In this document: positions 52,861-64,000 of the stretch, piece after piece
Layout of the letters: the number at the start of each line of letters is the position of its first letter
How positions within the stretch are numbered: position 1 is the stretch's first letter
Source of the DNA: Brugia malayi
Lineage: Eukaryota > Nematoda > Chromadorea > Rhabditida > Onchocercidae
Length of the DNA stretch: 64,000 nucleotides
Reading direction: 5' to 3'
NCBI RefSeq assembly: GCF_000002995.4
Contig: NW_025062477.1
Span: 4,808,649-4,872,648 of the forward strand
Program-made: the position numbers and the translations under genes
Notes under the pieces: model-generated
Database searches by the model: none
What the model was told of the DNA's origin: nothing
What the model saw: the letters and a program-made list of their open reading frames with translations, nothing else

Positions 52861-54410
52861 ATGACAATAATTAATCATTAATCATTAATAATTAATATAC
52901 GAATAATGGAAATCTGAAAGAAGTTTTTTCAACAAAATCTGTTCTTTTATGCGATTAACGTGATTAATTATCAAGAAGCAATCAAATCAAAAACAAATAG
53001 GTCATTTTAAACTTACTTCATTCATTATTTCTTCTGCTTACTATCTCACTACTTTTCATGTATTTAGTAACTGCTCAGGTAGTCTTTCTTTCCCTCTCTT
53101 GTTCATTCGTGTTAAACAGATTTGATTTTTATTTATTACTTTTATGTTGGCGTAGTTATCTGTCACATTGATTCTATTCCATCATTTTAATGACAGGTAT
53201 AATTGGTAAATTACAAGTAACATTGAAATCATTTGAAATTTTCTTAATCTTAGCTTGCGGTTTCTATCAAATATTTATCATTAACGAGAAGGTGTTTAAT
53301 TCCTAAATTATTGCATAATACTTCTTTGAACATGTATAAAGCATAAACTTCCTCCATATCTTTGTACACAAGAGGACAGAGTGAGGACAAGAGAGAGAAA
53401 TCTTTTGATGATTGATTGATTTCCCTTTGTTCCAGTTTCTTTTCCTAACTACTTAATTCGATCCGTAGTCTTCAATGACTGTTTATTATTAATATTATCA
53501 TTAATTTATCGCATGCATAATTAAACATAAGTTGATTTAGCACGAAGAAAATCAGCTTGAGATGTCTTTTCTTAATTTTTACTTCAGTGATTTTTAGTTG
53601 CAATTGTTCTTTGAATTAATTAATTTCTGGTAATTTTATAAAACTTTAGTACTTTTTTTAAAAAATTTATCACGTTATTTCAGTGATATCCACTAATAAA
53701 TTTACTATTTAGAAGAAAAACAGCGACGATGTCTTTTCTTATTTCTTAACTGTATGTTAATGATTTTTGATGAAGTTGAAGAAATCTTCAGAATCTACAA
53801 CAATTTTATGACTCTCATGACATTTGTTTTATTCCATACAGTGAAAATAAGTAACATTTTTTGATGAATGTGAAAAATTTTCCAGTATCTTCAGTGAACT
53901 TCGTAGATTGTTTCTTTTCGTGGAATGAAGAACCATAAATTTGTGGTACATTTTAAAGTTACGTAAATATATGACTAAAAAGTTGTAAGCAGAATAAACA
54001 GAAGCTTGACATAATATATTATGAAAGATTGGCATAATAACAAAGCAAAAAACTTATGATTTTACGAATTTATCATTTGATCTATTTCAACCAAACATCA
54101 TTATAACTGTAAACAATTAGATTGTAAACGATTTAATAATCATACATCCCATGTACTTTTGTCATTTAGTGGTGAGGTAATCCACTGCATATATCACACA
54201 TCCTTGAAAATAGTTCAAATATTTAATATTAATCAGTTTTTCAAATTGTCGATAATTTTCATTTTTCCTTTTTTGGATGATTAATGATTTTTAACTAGCT
54301 TCAATTAAATTTGTTAGCTTCGTAGTATTCCTGTTTTTTATTCGCTTTTCATTTTTTTTGTAATATTTCTGATTAAAAACTGTTAATGATTTTGACTGTT
54401 GCTTAATTAG

Positions 54411-54472
54411 TGGTGAATGATATCAATGTTTAACTAAATAATGGTGAATTATATCAATGTTTAACTAAATAA
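54411..54472. repeat. 31-base tandem duplication
   Basis: Units 54411-54441 and 54442-54472 share the core tatcaatgtttaactaaata and differ at one or two positions. Non-coding. Confidence 0.9.
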
Positions 54473-54771
54473 TGTTAATGATATTTTTGTATATTATGCG
54501 CTTCCCTCTTTTGCAATGATTAATGTTCCTTAAAAATTACTGATAATGAAATGATCATCAGTGAAGCATTTTATAATTTCATCTCACTGTTCCACTACTG
54601 ACATGCAATAGCAGTAAGTAATATTAATTAATCTCATCTCCCCTATTTAATTTTGTGTATAAAAATTTTATGCAATTATAAACGAATGAAATGTTTTGGA
54701 TTATTTGGAAAAATAAGTTTACCTTAATTTATGAATGCGCACAGATATTAAATATATATACTTCCTTGAAA

Positions 54772-54863
54772 AAATTCAGTATATTTAATATCGGTGATGG
54801 AAATAATAAAAATAAAAGATGCAAATTAAAATTCAGTATTTTAATATTGGTGATGCAAATAAT
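54772..54863. repeat. Two imperfect copies of a 35-base unit
   Basis: aaattcagtat...aatat(c/t)ggtgatg(g/c)aaataat occurs at 54772-54806 and again at 54829-54863, separated by 22 A-rich bases. Non-coding. Confidence 0.75.
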
Positions 54864-55417
54864 AGTTCCAGCTAAATCACTTTGTTTCTTTCTCCTCTGT
54901 TTTCCTTAAAAAATTACAAAGAACAAACATCAAATGATTAGCTTGCTTCCGGAATAAAACAGTTTCAATAAAGTTTCATCTTATAGTTCTATTTATTTAT
55001 AGTTCAATTAAAGTACTGTTAGGAAAACAAAGCGCAAATATAAACAGATTAATTGCATTTATAATTTATGAGTACTTTGTCACTTTAAAATCATCATCTC
55101 CGAAAATTATCATTAATATTTGTCAACTTATATCACCATCGAATTTTATCATAATATCAGCAAAATTATTATATCTTATTCGCATGTTAGTATTAATTAG
55201 TATCCGTCGAGTTCCAATAGAAATCTAAGTCAAATAAAATTCACTGGAATCTAAACCAAATTTTAAACTGTATACGAATTGTTTCGATCATATGTTCTAT
55301 ATTTTTTTGACTAAAATTTTGAATAATTTAAAAAGTAAGCGTTCCTAATTTAAAACTGCTTTTTTCGTTTGTTGCTAAAGTGAGTAATTTAATTGATTAC
55401 ACCATAATATTTTGCAG

Positions 55418-58400
55418 AGGATTCATGCCTAAAGACAAGAAGTCGAAGACTCCACAGAGCTCAGGTATTACTTCTTTTTGCTCTTTTTTTTTCGTAGCTT
55501 TTTTGTAGAATTAGGTAAATTTATTAGTCATATATTTTATGTTGATCTTTTAATTGCAACAATTTTTGAGAACGAATTTCTTAAAGAAATGAGATTACAA
55601 ATCTTAATCAGTGATAATTCTTTACTGCTTTCAACTGACACATTCATCCGTCTACATATTATTTGATATGGTTTTGCATGAATTTACTTTGGTTTTAAAT
55701 GGAAGATTTTATGATGCACAATTAATTTCAATGTTTATTTAAAACTTTTCATCTATTTACATTGCCATATGTCATTTCACTACCAGTTTACTGATATTTA
55801 TAGATTAACTTATATTTTACTGACGAATGATTTCAGCTTATGCTAGAATTCTATTTTATTTTATCTTTTTTTAGTGTAACTTTGCCGTTGCGTGCAAGAA
55901 ATTTAGAACTAAAATTTAATTAAAGAAAAGAAGTGAACTACATTAAAGAAAATTAAAGAAAAGGAGTGAAAGGAGTGAACTATAATTCTATATTTGATAT
56001 TGATAACAGGTAAATTATCTTTGCTTTGTTAGTAAACTTTTACCATTCCCTTCAATTTTCTATGACTACCAAACTTGAGGTGAAAATGTACATAGCCCAA
56101 TATGGTCCGTAACCCGTCGACAGCGTACCGAGCTTTCACCGCGGCGAGACGATGAAACCGGATCAACGCAGTCATTTAGTTCACGGACAGTAACTACTAC
56201 GGAACGTGTACAAATGATCCCACTACCACTCAGTTTTGAAACACCTGTGGACGTCTTAACGCCAATAGGTTAACATTGCAAACTTATACACGCTAGCATA
56301 TCAGTTCCTGTCTATTAAAATAAATTATAAAGAGGGGTAGGATTATTGTTTTCTTTTCTTTGTTGATGTAAATAAATGATGTAGAATGCAAATTTTGCAG
56401 TAGGTATGTAGAAAAGATACAGTTTTTTTAGTATGAGATATATCTTTAAACAAATTATAAAATATATATAATAAACAAAAAAAAATAAACAAATTAAAAT
56501 TTTTGAAATGGAATACATTTTAAAATAATAATTAAAGAAATTCTGGAATATTTAGAAGCGCATCAATTATTAGCTGACTATAAGAAAAAAAAAATTCGTT
56601 TATGATAGAAATCCATTTTCGAAAATGTTTCATAATAATTTAACCAAATATTACTGATACGGTTTGTAGGTCGAAGTGAAAGGTATTTTGCAACAACAAC
56701 AATAACAAGCGAATCTCACAGCATACCAATTATTAGCGGTATAGACGCTAATGGAACCCCACTTTATACGGGTTTATATATTGTGCCGAAAACGACGGAA
56801 ACGAAAGAAGTAAGGACGATGATGACAACGACAACGACAACAACATATAGCGTTATCGAAATCGACGACACTGAGGAAGAATTAAAAGTTGAAACGGAAG
56901 AGAAAACGGTATCAGGAAATACACAAATAACGTTGGATTTTCCGTTAGACTATGAAGTTGTCGATTTCGAAGATTTGGTTGCAGAATCATCTACGAAGGA
57001 GAAAGAGCACCTCTACGTAGTGGTAGGTAAGAAGGATTCACCCACACGAACAGCTGATACAGCAGATTACGTAGTTAAGATGATCGATATTGACCTACCA
57101 TCCAGTCAAAAACATTCGCCAAGCATAGAAAAAATATCGAATGCAGAAATTGATGCACTAAATAAAGAAGGATACAGTGATAGGTATGACGACCATGACG
57201 CTTTTGAAGGAACTATTGCATCTACTAGTCGGAGTACTGAAATAAATCAAGAACCAATCCACCGGCACGTGGCTTTATATCACAATGGAGTATCACCAGG
57301 AAATCCGGTTCCTGAGGAGGAAAGAATAAGTAGGGAAATTTCAACTGTAGTTGCTAAACTCTCTGGAGCATATAAAACAGCATCTATTGATGGGGAGCAC
57401 ACAGTATATACCGACGCAAAAACAGGGCATGTTCAGCAAGAAACACAAAGCGCACCCTGGCAGATAGAGTCTCCAAGAAGATTGAAATCGACTTATACAG
57501 TTCGCTTCTCCGAACCATTTCGAATAGAAGCAGATGATTATTCATGGAACCGTCAGGAAAGCCAATCAGAAACATTACAGAAAGCAAAAAAACAAAGGCA
57601 ACAGTTTAATGAGTGCAAAGTGGAAGAAGAGCTGGAACAAACCAAGGCAGAGAGAAAAGATATGAAAACAACTGAAGACAAAAGACAAAAAAAATCGGTT
57701 ATTACTGCCAAGGTAATCACTGGACTCTTCAAAAAGGGCGACACATACCTGGACTACCCTGTTATGGAAGCCTATGAAGGTCCAATTGATTCAACTTATC
57801 GGATACCCGATGTGGAAAGCGAACCAATCGAACATTTGGTTACTGTCTATCACAGCGGTCGTTCAGATGAATTTGTACCGAGTGAAGAAAAGAAACCTAC
57901 CGTGGATGTGGGTGAAGTTTTCACAGATGCTGCTCAAGCACTTGGTGCAAAAATTACCGGTCTTTTCAAAAGAGGTCCTGCTCATCTGGATTATCCAACA
58001 TCTGGCCCATATGATGGACCATTGGCTTCAACAAGCCTTGCATCAGATGTAGAAGGCGAACCACTGCAACAGTATGTTAGCGTGTATCACAGTGGGCGAT
58101 CCGATGAACCAGTAACAAAAATTGTTGAAATACCTACTGAAATACCGGTTGAAGAAATGCCAATGGAAGAAAAACCGATTGTTACTGCCAAGATAATTAC
58201 CGGACTCTTCAAAAAGGGCGACACATACCTGGACTACCCTGTTATGGAAGCCTATGAAGGTCCAATTGATTCAACTTATCGGATACCCGATGTGGAAAGC
58301 GAACCAATCGAACATTTGGTTACTGTCTATCACAGCGGTCGTTCAGATGAATTTGTACCGAGTGAAGAAAAGAAACCTACCGTGGATGTGGGTGAAGTTT

Positions 58401-61400
58401 TCACAGATGCTGCTCAAGCACTTGGTGCAAAAATTACCGGTCTTTTCAAAAGAGGTCCTGCTCATCTGGATTATCCAACATCTGGCCCATATGATGGACC
58501 ATTGGCTTCAACAAGCCTTGCATCAGATGTAGAAGGCGAACCACTGCAACAGTATGTTAGCGTGTATCACAGTGGGCGATCCGATGAACCAGTAACAAAA
58601 ATTGTTGAAATACCTACTGAAATACCGGTTGAAGAAATGCCAATGGAAGAAAAACCGATTGTTACTGCCAAGATAATTACCGGACTCTTCAAAAAGGGCG
58701 ACACATACCTGGACTACCCTGTTATGGAAGCCTATGAAGGTCCAATTGATTCAACTTATCGGATACCCGATGTGGAAAGCGAACCAATCGAACATTTGGT
58801 TACTGTCTATCACAGCGGTCGTTCAGATGAATTTGTACCGAGTGAAGAAAAGAAACCTACCGTGGATGTGGGTGAAGTTTTCACAGATGCTGCTCAAGCA
58901 CTTGGTGCAAAAATTACCGGTCTTTTCAAAAGAGGTCCTGCTCATCTGGATTATCCAACATCTGGCCCATATGATGGACCATTGGCTTCAACAAGCCTTG
59001 CATCAGATGTAGAAGGCGAACCACTGCAACAGTATGTTAGCGTGTATCACAGTGGGCGATCCGATGAACTGTTAACGCCAACACAAATTACAGAGGTACC
59101 TGTAGAAGAGAAACCAATTGTTGCTGCCAAAATAATTACCGGACTCTTCAAAAAGGGCGACACATACCTGGACTACCCTGTTATGGAAGCCTATGAAGGT
59201 CCAATTGATTCAACTTATCGGATACCCGATGTGGAAAGCGAACCAATCGAACATTTGGTTACTGTCTATCACAGCGGTCGTTCAGATGAATTTGTACCGA
59301 GTGAAGAAAAGAAACCTACCGTGGATGTGGGTGAAGTTTTCACAGATGCTGCTCAAGCACTTGGTGCAAAAATTACCGGTCTTTTCAAAAGAGGTCCTGC
59401 TCATCTGGATTATCCAACATCTGGCCCATATGATGGACCATTGGCTTCAACAAGCCTTGCATCAGATGTAGAAGGCGAACCACTGCAACAGTATGTTAGC
59501 GTGTATCACAGTGGGCGATCCGATGAACCAGTAACAAAAATTGTTGAAATACCTACTGAAATACCGGTTGAAGAAATGCCAATGGAAGAAAAACCGATTG
59601 TTACTGCCAAGATAATTACCGGACTCTTCAAAAAGGGCGACACATACCTGGACTACCCTGTTATGGAAGCCTATGAAGGTCCAATTGATTCAACTTATCG
59701 GATACCCGATGTGGAAAGCGAACCAATCGAACATTTGGTTACTGTCTATCACAGCGGTCGTTCAGATGAATTTGTACCGAGTGAAGAAAAGAAACCTACC
59801 GTGGATGTGGGTGAAGTTTTCACAGATGCTGCTCAAGCACTTGGTGCAAAAATTACCGGTCTTTTCAAAAGAGGTCCTGCTCATCTGGATTATCCAACAT
59901 CTGGCCCATATGATGGACCATTGGCTTCAACAAGCCTTGCATCAGATGTAGAAGGCGAACCACTGCAACAGTATGTTAGCGTGTATCACAGTGGGCGATC
60001 CGATGAACCAGTAACAAAAATTGTTGAAATACCTACTGAAATACCGGTTGAAGAAATGCCAATGGAAGAAAAACCGATTGTTACTGCCAAGATAATTACC
60101 GGACTCTTCAAAAAGGGCGACACATACCTGGACTACCCTGTTATGGAAGCCTATGAAGGTCCAATTGATTCAACTTATCGGATACCCGATGTGGAAAGCG
60201 AACCAATCGAACATTTGGTTACTGTCTATCACAGCGGTCGTTCAGATGAATTTGTACCGAGTGAAGAAAAGAAACCTACCGTGGATGTGGGTGAAGTTTT
60301 CACAGATGCTGCTCAAGCACTTGGTGCAAAAATTACCGGTCTTTTCAAAAGAGGTCCTGCTCATCTGGATTATCCAACATCTGGCCCATATGATGGACCA
60401 TTGGCTTCAACAAGCCTTGCATCAGATGTAGAAGGCGAACCACTGCAACAGTATGTTAGCGTGTATCACAGTGGGCGATCCGATGAACCAGTAACAAAAA
60501 TTGTTGAAATACCTACTGAAATACCGGTTGAAGAAATGCCAATGGAAGAAAAACCGATTGTTGCTGCCAAAATAATTACCGGACTCTTCAAAAAGGGCGA
60601 CACATACCTGGACTACCCTGTTATGGAAGCCTATGAAGGTCCAATTGATTCAACTTATCGGATACCCGATGTGGAAAGCGAACCAATCGAACATTTGGTT
60701 ACTGTCTATCACAGCGGTCGTTCAGATGAATTTGTACCGAGTGAAGAAAAGAAACCTACCGTGGATGTGGGTGAAGTTTTCACAGATGCTGCTCAAGCAC
60801 TTGGTGCAAAAATTACCGGTCTTTTCAAAAGAGGTCCTGCTCATCTGGATTATCCAACATCTGGCCCATATGATGGACCATTGGCTTCAACAAGCCTTGC
60901 ATCAGATGTAGAAGGCGAACCACTGCAACAGTATGTTAGCGTGTATCACAGTGGGCGATCCGATGAACCAGTAACAAAAATTGTTGAAATACCTACTGAA
61001 ATACCGGTTGAAGAAATGCCAATGGAAGAAAAACCGATTGTTACTGCCAAGATAATTACCGGACTCTTCAAAAAGGGCGACACATACCTGGACTACCCTG
61101 TTATGGAAGCCTATGAAGGTCCAATTGATTCAACTTATCGGATACCCGATGTGGAAAGCGAACCAATCGAACATTTGGTTACTGTCTATCACAGCGGTCG
61201 TTCAGATGAATTTGTACCGAGTGAAGAAAAGAAACCTACCGTGGATGTGGGTGAAGTTTTCACAGATGCTGCTCAAGCACTTGGTGCAAAAATTACCGGT
61301 CTTTTCAAAAGAGGTCCTGCTCATCTGGATTATCCAACATCTGGCCCATATGATGGACCATTGGCTTCAACAAGCCTTGCATCAGATGTAGAAGGCGAAC

Positions 61401-64000
61401 CACTGCAACAGTATGTTAGCGTGTATCACAGTGGGCGATCCGATGAACTGTTAACGCCAACACAAATTACAGAGGTACCTGTAGAAGAGAAACCAATTGT
61501 TGCTGCCAAGATAATTACCGGACTCTTCAAAAAGGGCGACACATACCTGGACTACCCTGTTATGGAAGCCTATGAAGGTCCAATTGATTCAACTTATCGG
61601 ATACCCGATGTGGAAAGCGAACCAATCGAACATTTGGTTACTGTCTATCACAGCGGTCGTTCAGATGAATTTGTACCGAGTGAAGAAAAGAAACCTACCG
61701 TGGATGTGGGTGAAGTTTTCACAGATGCTGCTCAAGCACTTGGTGCAAAAATTACCGGTCTTTTCAAAAGAGGTCCTGCTCATCTGGATTATCCAACATC
61801 TGGCCCATATGATGGACCATTGGCTTCAACAAGCCTTGCATCAGATGTAGAAGGCGAACCACTGCAACAGTATGTTAGCGTGTATCACAGTGGGCGATCC
61901 GATGAACCAGTAACAAAAATTGTTGAAATACCTACTGAAATACCGGTTGAAGAAATGCCAATGGAAGAAAAACCGATTGTTACTGCCAAGATAATTACCG
62001 GACTCTTCAAAAAGGGCGACACATACCTGGACTACCCTGTTATGGAAGCCTATGAAGGTCCAATTGATTCAACTTATCGGATACCCGATGTGGAAAGCGA
62101 ACCAATCGAACATTTGGTTACTGTCTATCACAGCGGTCGTTCAGATGAATTTGTACCGAGTGAAGAAAAGAAACCTACCGTGGATGTGGGTGAAGTTTTC
62201 ACAGATGCTGCTCAAGCACTTGGTGCAAAAATTACCGGTCTTTTCAAAAGAGGTCCTGCTCATCTGGATTATCCAACATCTGGCCCATATGATGGACCAT
62301 TGGCTTCAACAAGCCTTGCATCAGATGTAGAAGGCGAACCACTGCAACAGTATGTTAGCGTGTATCACAGTGGGCGATCCGATGAACTGTTAACGCCAAC
62401 ACAAATTACAGAGGTACCTGTAGAAGAGAAACCAATTGTTGCTGCCAAAATAATTACCGGACTCTTCAAAAAGGGCGACACATACCTGGACTACCCTGTT
62501 ATGGAAGCCTATGAAGGTCCAATTGATTCAACTTATCGGATACCCGATGTGGAAAGCGAACCAATCGAACATTTGGTTACTGTCTATCACAGCGGTCGTT
62601 CAGATGAATTTGTACCGAGTGAAGAAAAGAAACCTACCGTGGATGTGGGTGAAGTTTTCACAGATGCTGCTCAAGCACTTGGTGCAAAAATTACCGGTCT
62701 TTTCAAAAGAGGTCCTGCTCATCTGGATTATCCAACATCTGGCCCATATGATGGACCATTGGCTTCAACAAGCCTTGCATCAGATGTAGAAGGCGAACCA
62801 CTGCAACAGTATGTTAGCGTGTATCACAGTGGGCGATCCGATGAACTGTTAACGCCAACACAAATTACAGAGGTACCTGTAGAAGAGAAACCAATTGTTG
62901 CTGCCAAAATAATTACCGGACTCTTCAAAAAGGGCGACACATACCTGGACTACCCTGTTATGGAAGCCTATGAAGGTCCAATTGATTCAACTTATCGGAT
63001 ACCCGATGTGGAAAGCGAACCAATCGAACATTTGGTTACTGTCTATCACAGCGGTCGTTCAGATGAATTTGTACCGAGTGAAGAAAAGAAACCTACCGTG
63101 GATGTGGGTGAAGTTTTCACAGATGCTGCTCAAGCACTTGGTGCAAAAATTACCGGTCTTTTCAAAAGAGGTCCTGCTCATCTGGATTATCCAACATCTG
63201 GCCCATATGATGGACCATTGGCTTCAACAAGCCTTGCATCAGATGTAGAAGGCGAACCACTGCAACAGTATGTTAGCGTGTATCACAGTGGGCGATCCGA
63301 TGAACCAGTAACAAAAATTGTTGAAATACCTACTGAAATACCGGTTGAAGAAATGCCAATGGAAGAAAAACCGATTGTTACTGCCAAGATAATTACCGGA
63401 CTCTTCAAAAAGGGCGACACATACCTGGACTACCCTGTTATGGAAGCCTATGAAGGTCCAATTGATTCAACTTATCGGATACCCGATGTGGAAAGCGAAC
63501 CAATCGAACATTTGGTTACTGTCTATCACAGCGGTCGTTCGGATATGTTTGCAACTGTTGAAAATGTTGAAAAGGATGATTTTGTTCCTGCTGATGCGAT
63601 ATCAGCTTTTTCAGGAAGGAAGGTAATCCTTTCTGATTACCCTGTTTTGGAAACGTGCGTCGGTCCTTTATCTCATCTGCCTTTGTCGCGTGATGTTGAG
63701 TGTCTTCCTTTGCAACAGTTTGTGAATGTTTATCATTCTGGTCGATCAGATATTACGCTCGGCGAATCACCTCTCCACTTTTTTGGTCGGCGGGATGAAC
63801 TATCCGATGCTAAGTTTGAGTCTCTACGTTATCCGTCGTTCAAGGATAGTTATTTTCATGAAAGCGTGCTTCACTCTGATAATGTGAAGCCTTTGGTTTC
63901 TCCTTCTGTATCTACTCATACTGGTAGTGAACGCTTAGTATGTCATCCGTTGGAACCACCCACCACGCTTTTAAAGTCGGAACAGAAATTGTCTAATTTT
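55418..64000 (+). CDS. Giant tandem-repeat protein, 5' part (runs off the window)
   Basis: Three exons join in phase: 55418-55464, 56080-56268, and 56670 to beyond 64000. Exon 1 has an in-frame ATG at 55425 (MPKDKKSKTPQSSG). It also begins with one base that fits the exons at 35787 and 49858, so it may be internal. The joined product is a basic linker (VTRRQRTELSPRRDDETGS), a Ser/Thr-rich segment with a poly-Thr run, an acidic stretch (about 56850-57200), a degenerate repeat (ASTSRSTEINQEPIHRHVAL, YHNGV), a Lys/Glu/Gln-rich helical spacer (about 57560-57690), then the tandem array. After 63540 it continues with diverged repeats. The frame is open to the last base, giving about 2,500 residues seen. 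No signal peptide, membrane segment or enzyme motif is visible. The layout (giant exon, scattered 5' exons) recalls giant cytoskeletal linker proteins such as the giant ankyrin or protein 4.1 type, but I recognise no defining domain and do not assign a family. Confidence 0.85.
57722..63540 (+). repeat. Near-perfect coding tandem array, 12 doublet units plus a half unit
   Basis: The same base recurs at 57774, 58254, 58734, 59193, 59673, 60153, 60633, 61113, 61572, 62052, 62511, 62970 and 63450: eight steps of 480 and four of 459 bases (160 or 153 codons). Each unit is a doublet. Half a runs ITGLFKKGDTYLDYP, YEGPIDSTYRIPDVESEP, VTVYHSGRSDE. Half b runs ITGLFKRGPAHLDYP, YDGPLASTSLASDVEGEP, VSVYHSGRSDE. 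A segment VGEVFTDAAQALGAK, which looks like an amphipathic helix, joins a to b. The b-to-a linker comes in two kinds: PVTKIVEIPTEIPVEEMP (480 units) or LLTPTQITEVPVEE (459 units). Within the units I see no base differences, including at silent sites. The 13th unit stops after half a and passes into diverged sequence. Confidence 0.97.
63541..64000 (+). other. Diverged continuation of the repeat protein
   Basis: After the array the frame carries a diverged half unit (SDYPVLETCVGPLSHLPLSR, DVECLPLQQFVNVYHSGRSD) and then non-repeated, Ser/His/Leu-rich sequence to the window edge. Codon use shifts toward T-ending codons (GTT, CCT, GAT, TCT, TTT) compared with the array, which has a mixed third position. 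No stop is reached. Confidence 0.85.

Larger units (their letters stand above)
49951..55417. other. AT-rich intron-like region before the 55.4-kb exon
   Basis: Mostly AT-rich with simple repeats: (TA)n near 49700 and 50190, a 28-base poly(A) at 51715-51742, an AAT/TAG trinucleotide tract at 52668-52860, and short tandem duplications at 54411-54472 and 54772-54863. A less AT-rich patch at 50600-50760 includes a possible mini first exon (50617-50638). Nothing else is supported. Confidence 0.55.

Noticed and set aside
57384..57744. Minus-strand open frames of 63-67 codons opposite the start of the array
   Set aside because: They lie antisense to the well-supported coding exon, and I see no splice sites or family similarity.
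57774..63248. Twelve identical 92-codon plus-strand frames beginning MKVQLIQLIG
   Set aside because: They are frame-shifted shadows of the tandem array. The real frame is continuous from 56670 to the window end and has the repeat logic and splice support.
1..64000. tRNA, rRNA, spliced-leader RNA, known microRNAs or transposase/reverse-transcriptase genes
   Set aside because: I looked by eye for tRNA B-box-like GGTTCGANTC, the nematode SL1 sequence, well-known microRNA seeds and mobile-element protein motifs and found none. A covariance-model and repeat-library search would be needed to exclude them.

Overview
The window is eukaryotic and nematode-like. It is very AT-rich. The genes are split by introns that almost always end in TTTCAG or TTTTAG after a short pyrimidine run, with no obvious branch-point tract, and several gene starts lie just behind acceptor-like AGs, as expected for spliced-leader trans-splicing. 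Protein content and intron style suggest a filarial or related parasitic nematode. The species cannot be fixed from the sequence alone.

Layout. (1) 1-3934: AT-rich intergenic DNA with TATG/CATA microsatellites, upstream of (2) 3935-17042 (+), a tomosyn gene (STXBP5 / C. elegans tom-1 type) whose exons I joined one by one: WD40 propellers of the Lgl/tomosyn superfamily followed by a C-terminal R-SNARE motif. (3) 18955-20077 (+), a three-exon gene for ribosomal protein L14. (4) 21451-24850 (-), an eight-exon gene for a LETM1-domain protein of the LETMD1/HCCR family, convergent with rpl-14. (5) 24851-55417, about 30 kb of AT-rich, microsatellite-laden DNA with no dense coding sequence, but with at least two small exon-like islands (35787-35901, 49858-49950) and one possible alternative terminal exon (42007-42058). 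Their splice phases all fit each other and the next gene. (6) 55418-64000 (+), the 5' part of a very large gene. Two short exons are followed by an exon of more than 7.3 kb that is still open at the window edge and carries an almost perfectly identical tandem array of 160- or 153-residue units. Each unit is a doublet of a motif ending in VYHSGRSDE.

The three complete genes are ordinary conserved genes: synaptic SNARE regulation, ribosome, mitochondrial inner membrane. The unusual part is the last one: a giant acidic repeat protein of no family I can name with confidence, whose array is homogenised at nucleotide level, has two linker types in mosaic order with two chimeric linkers, and is capped by diverged copies at both ends. 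Its 5' exons appear to be scattered through the 30-kb AT-rich desert and probably give several isoforms. No tRNA, rRNA, transposon ORF, CRISPR or bacterial-type feature was recognised.
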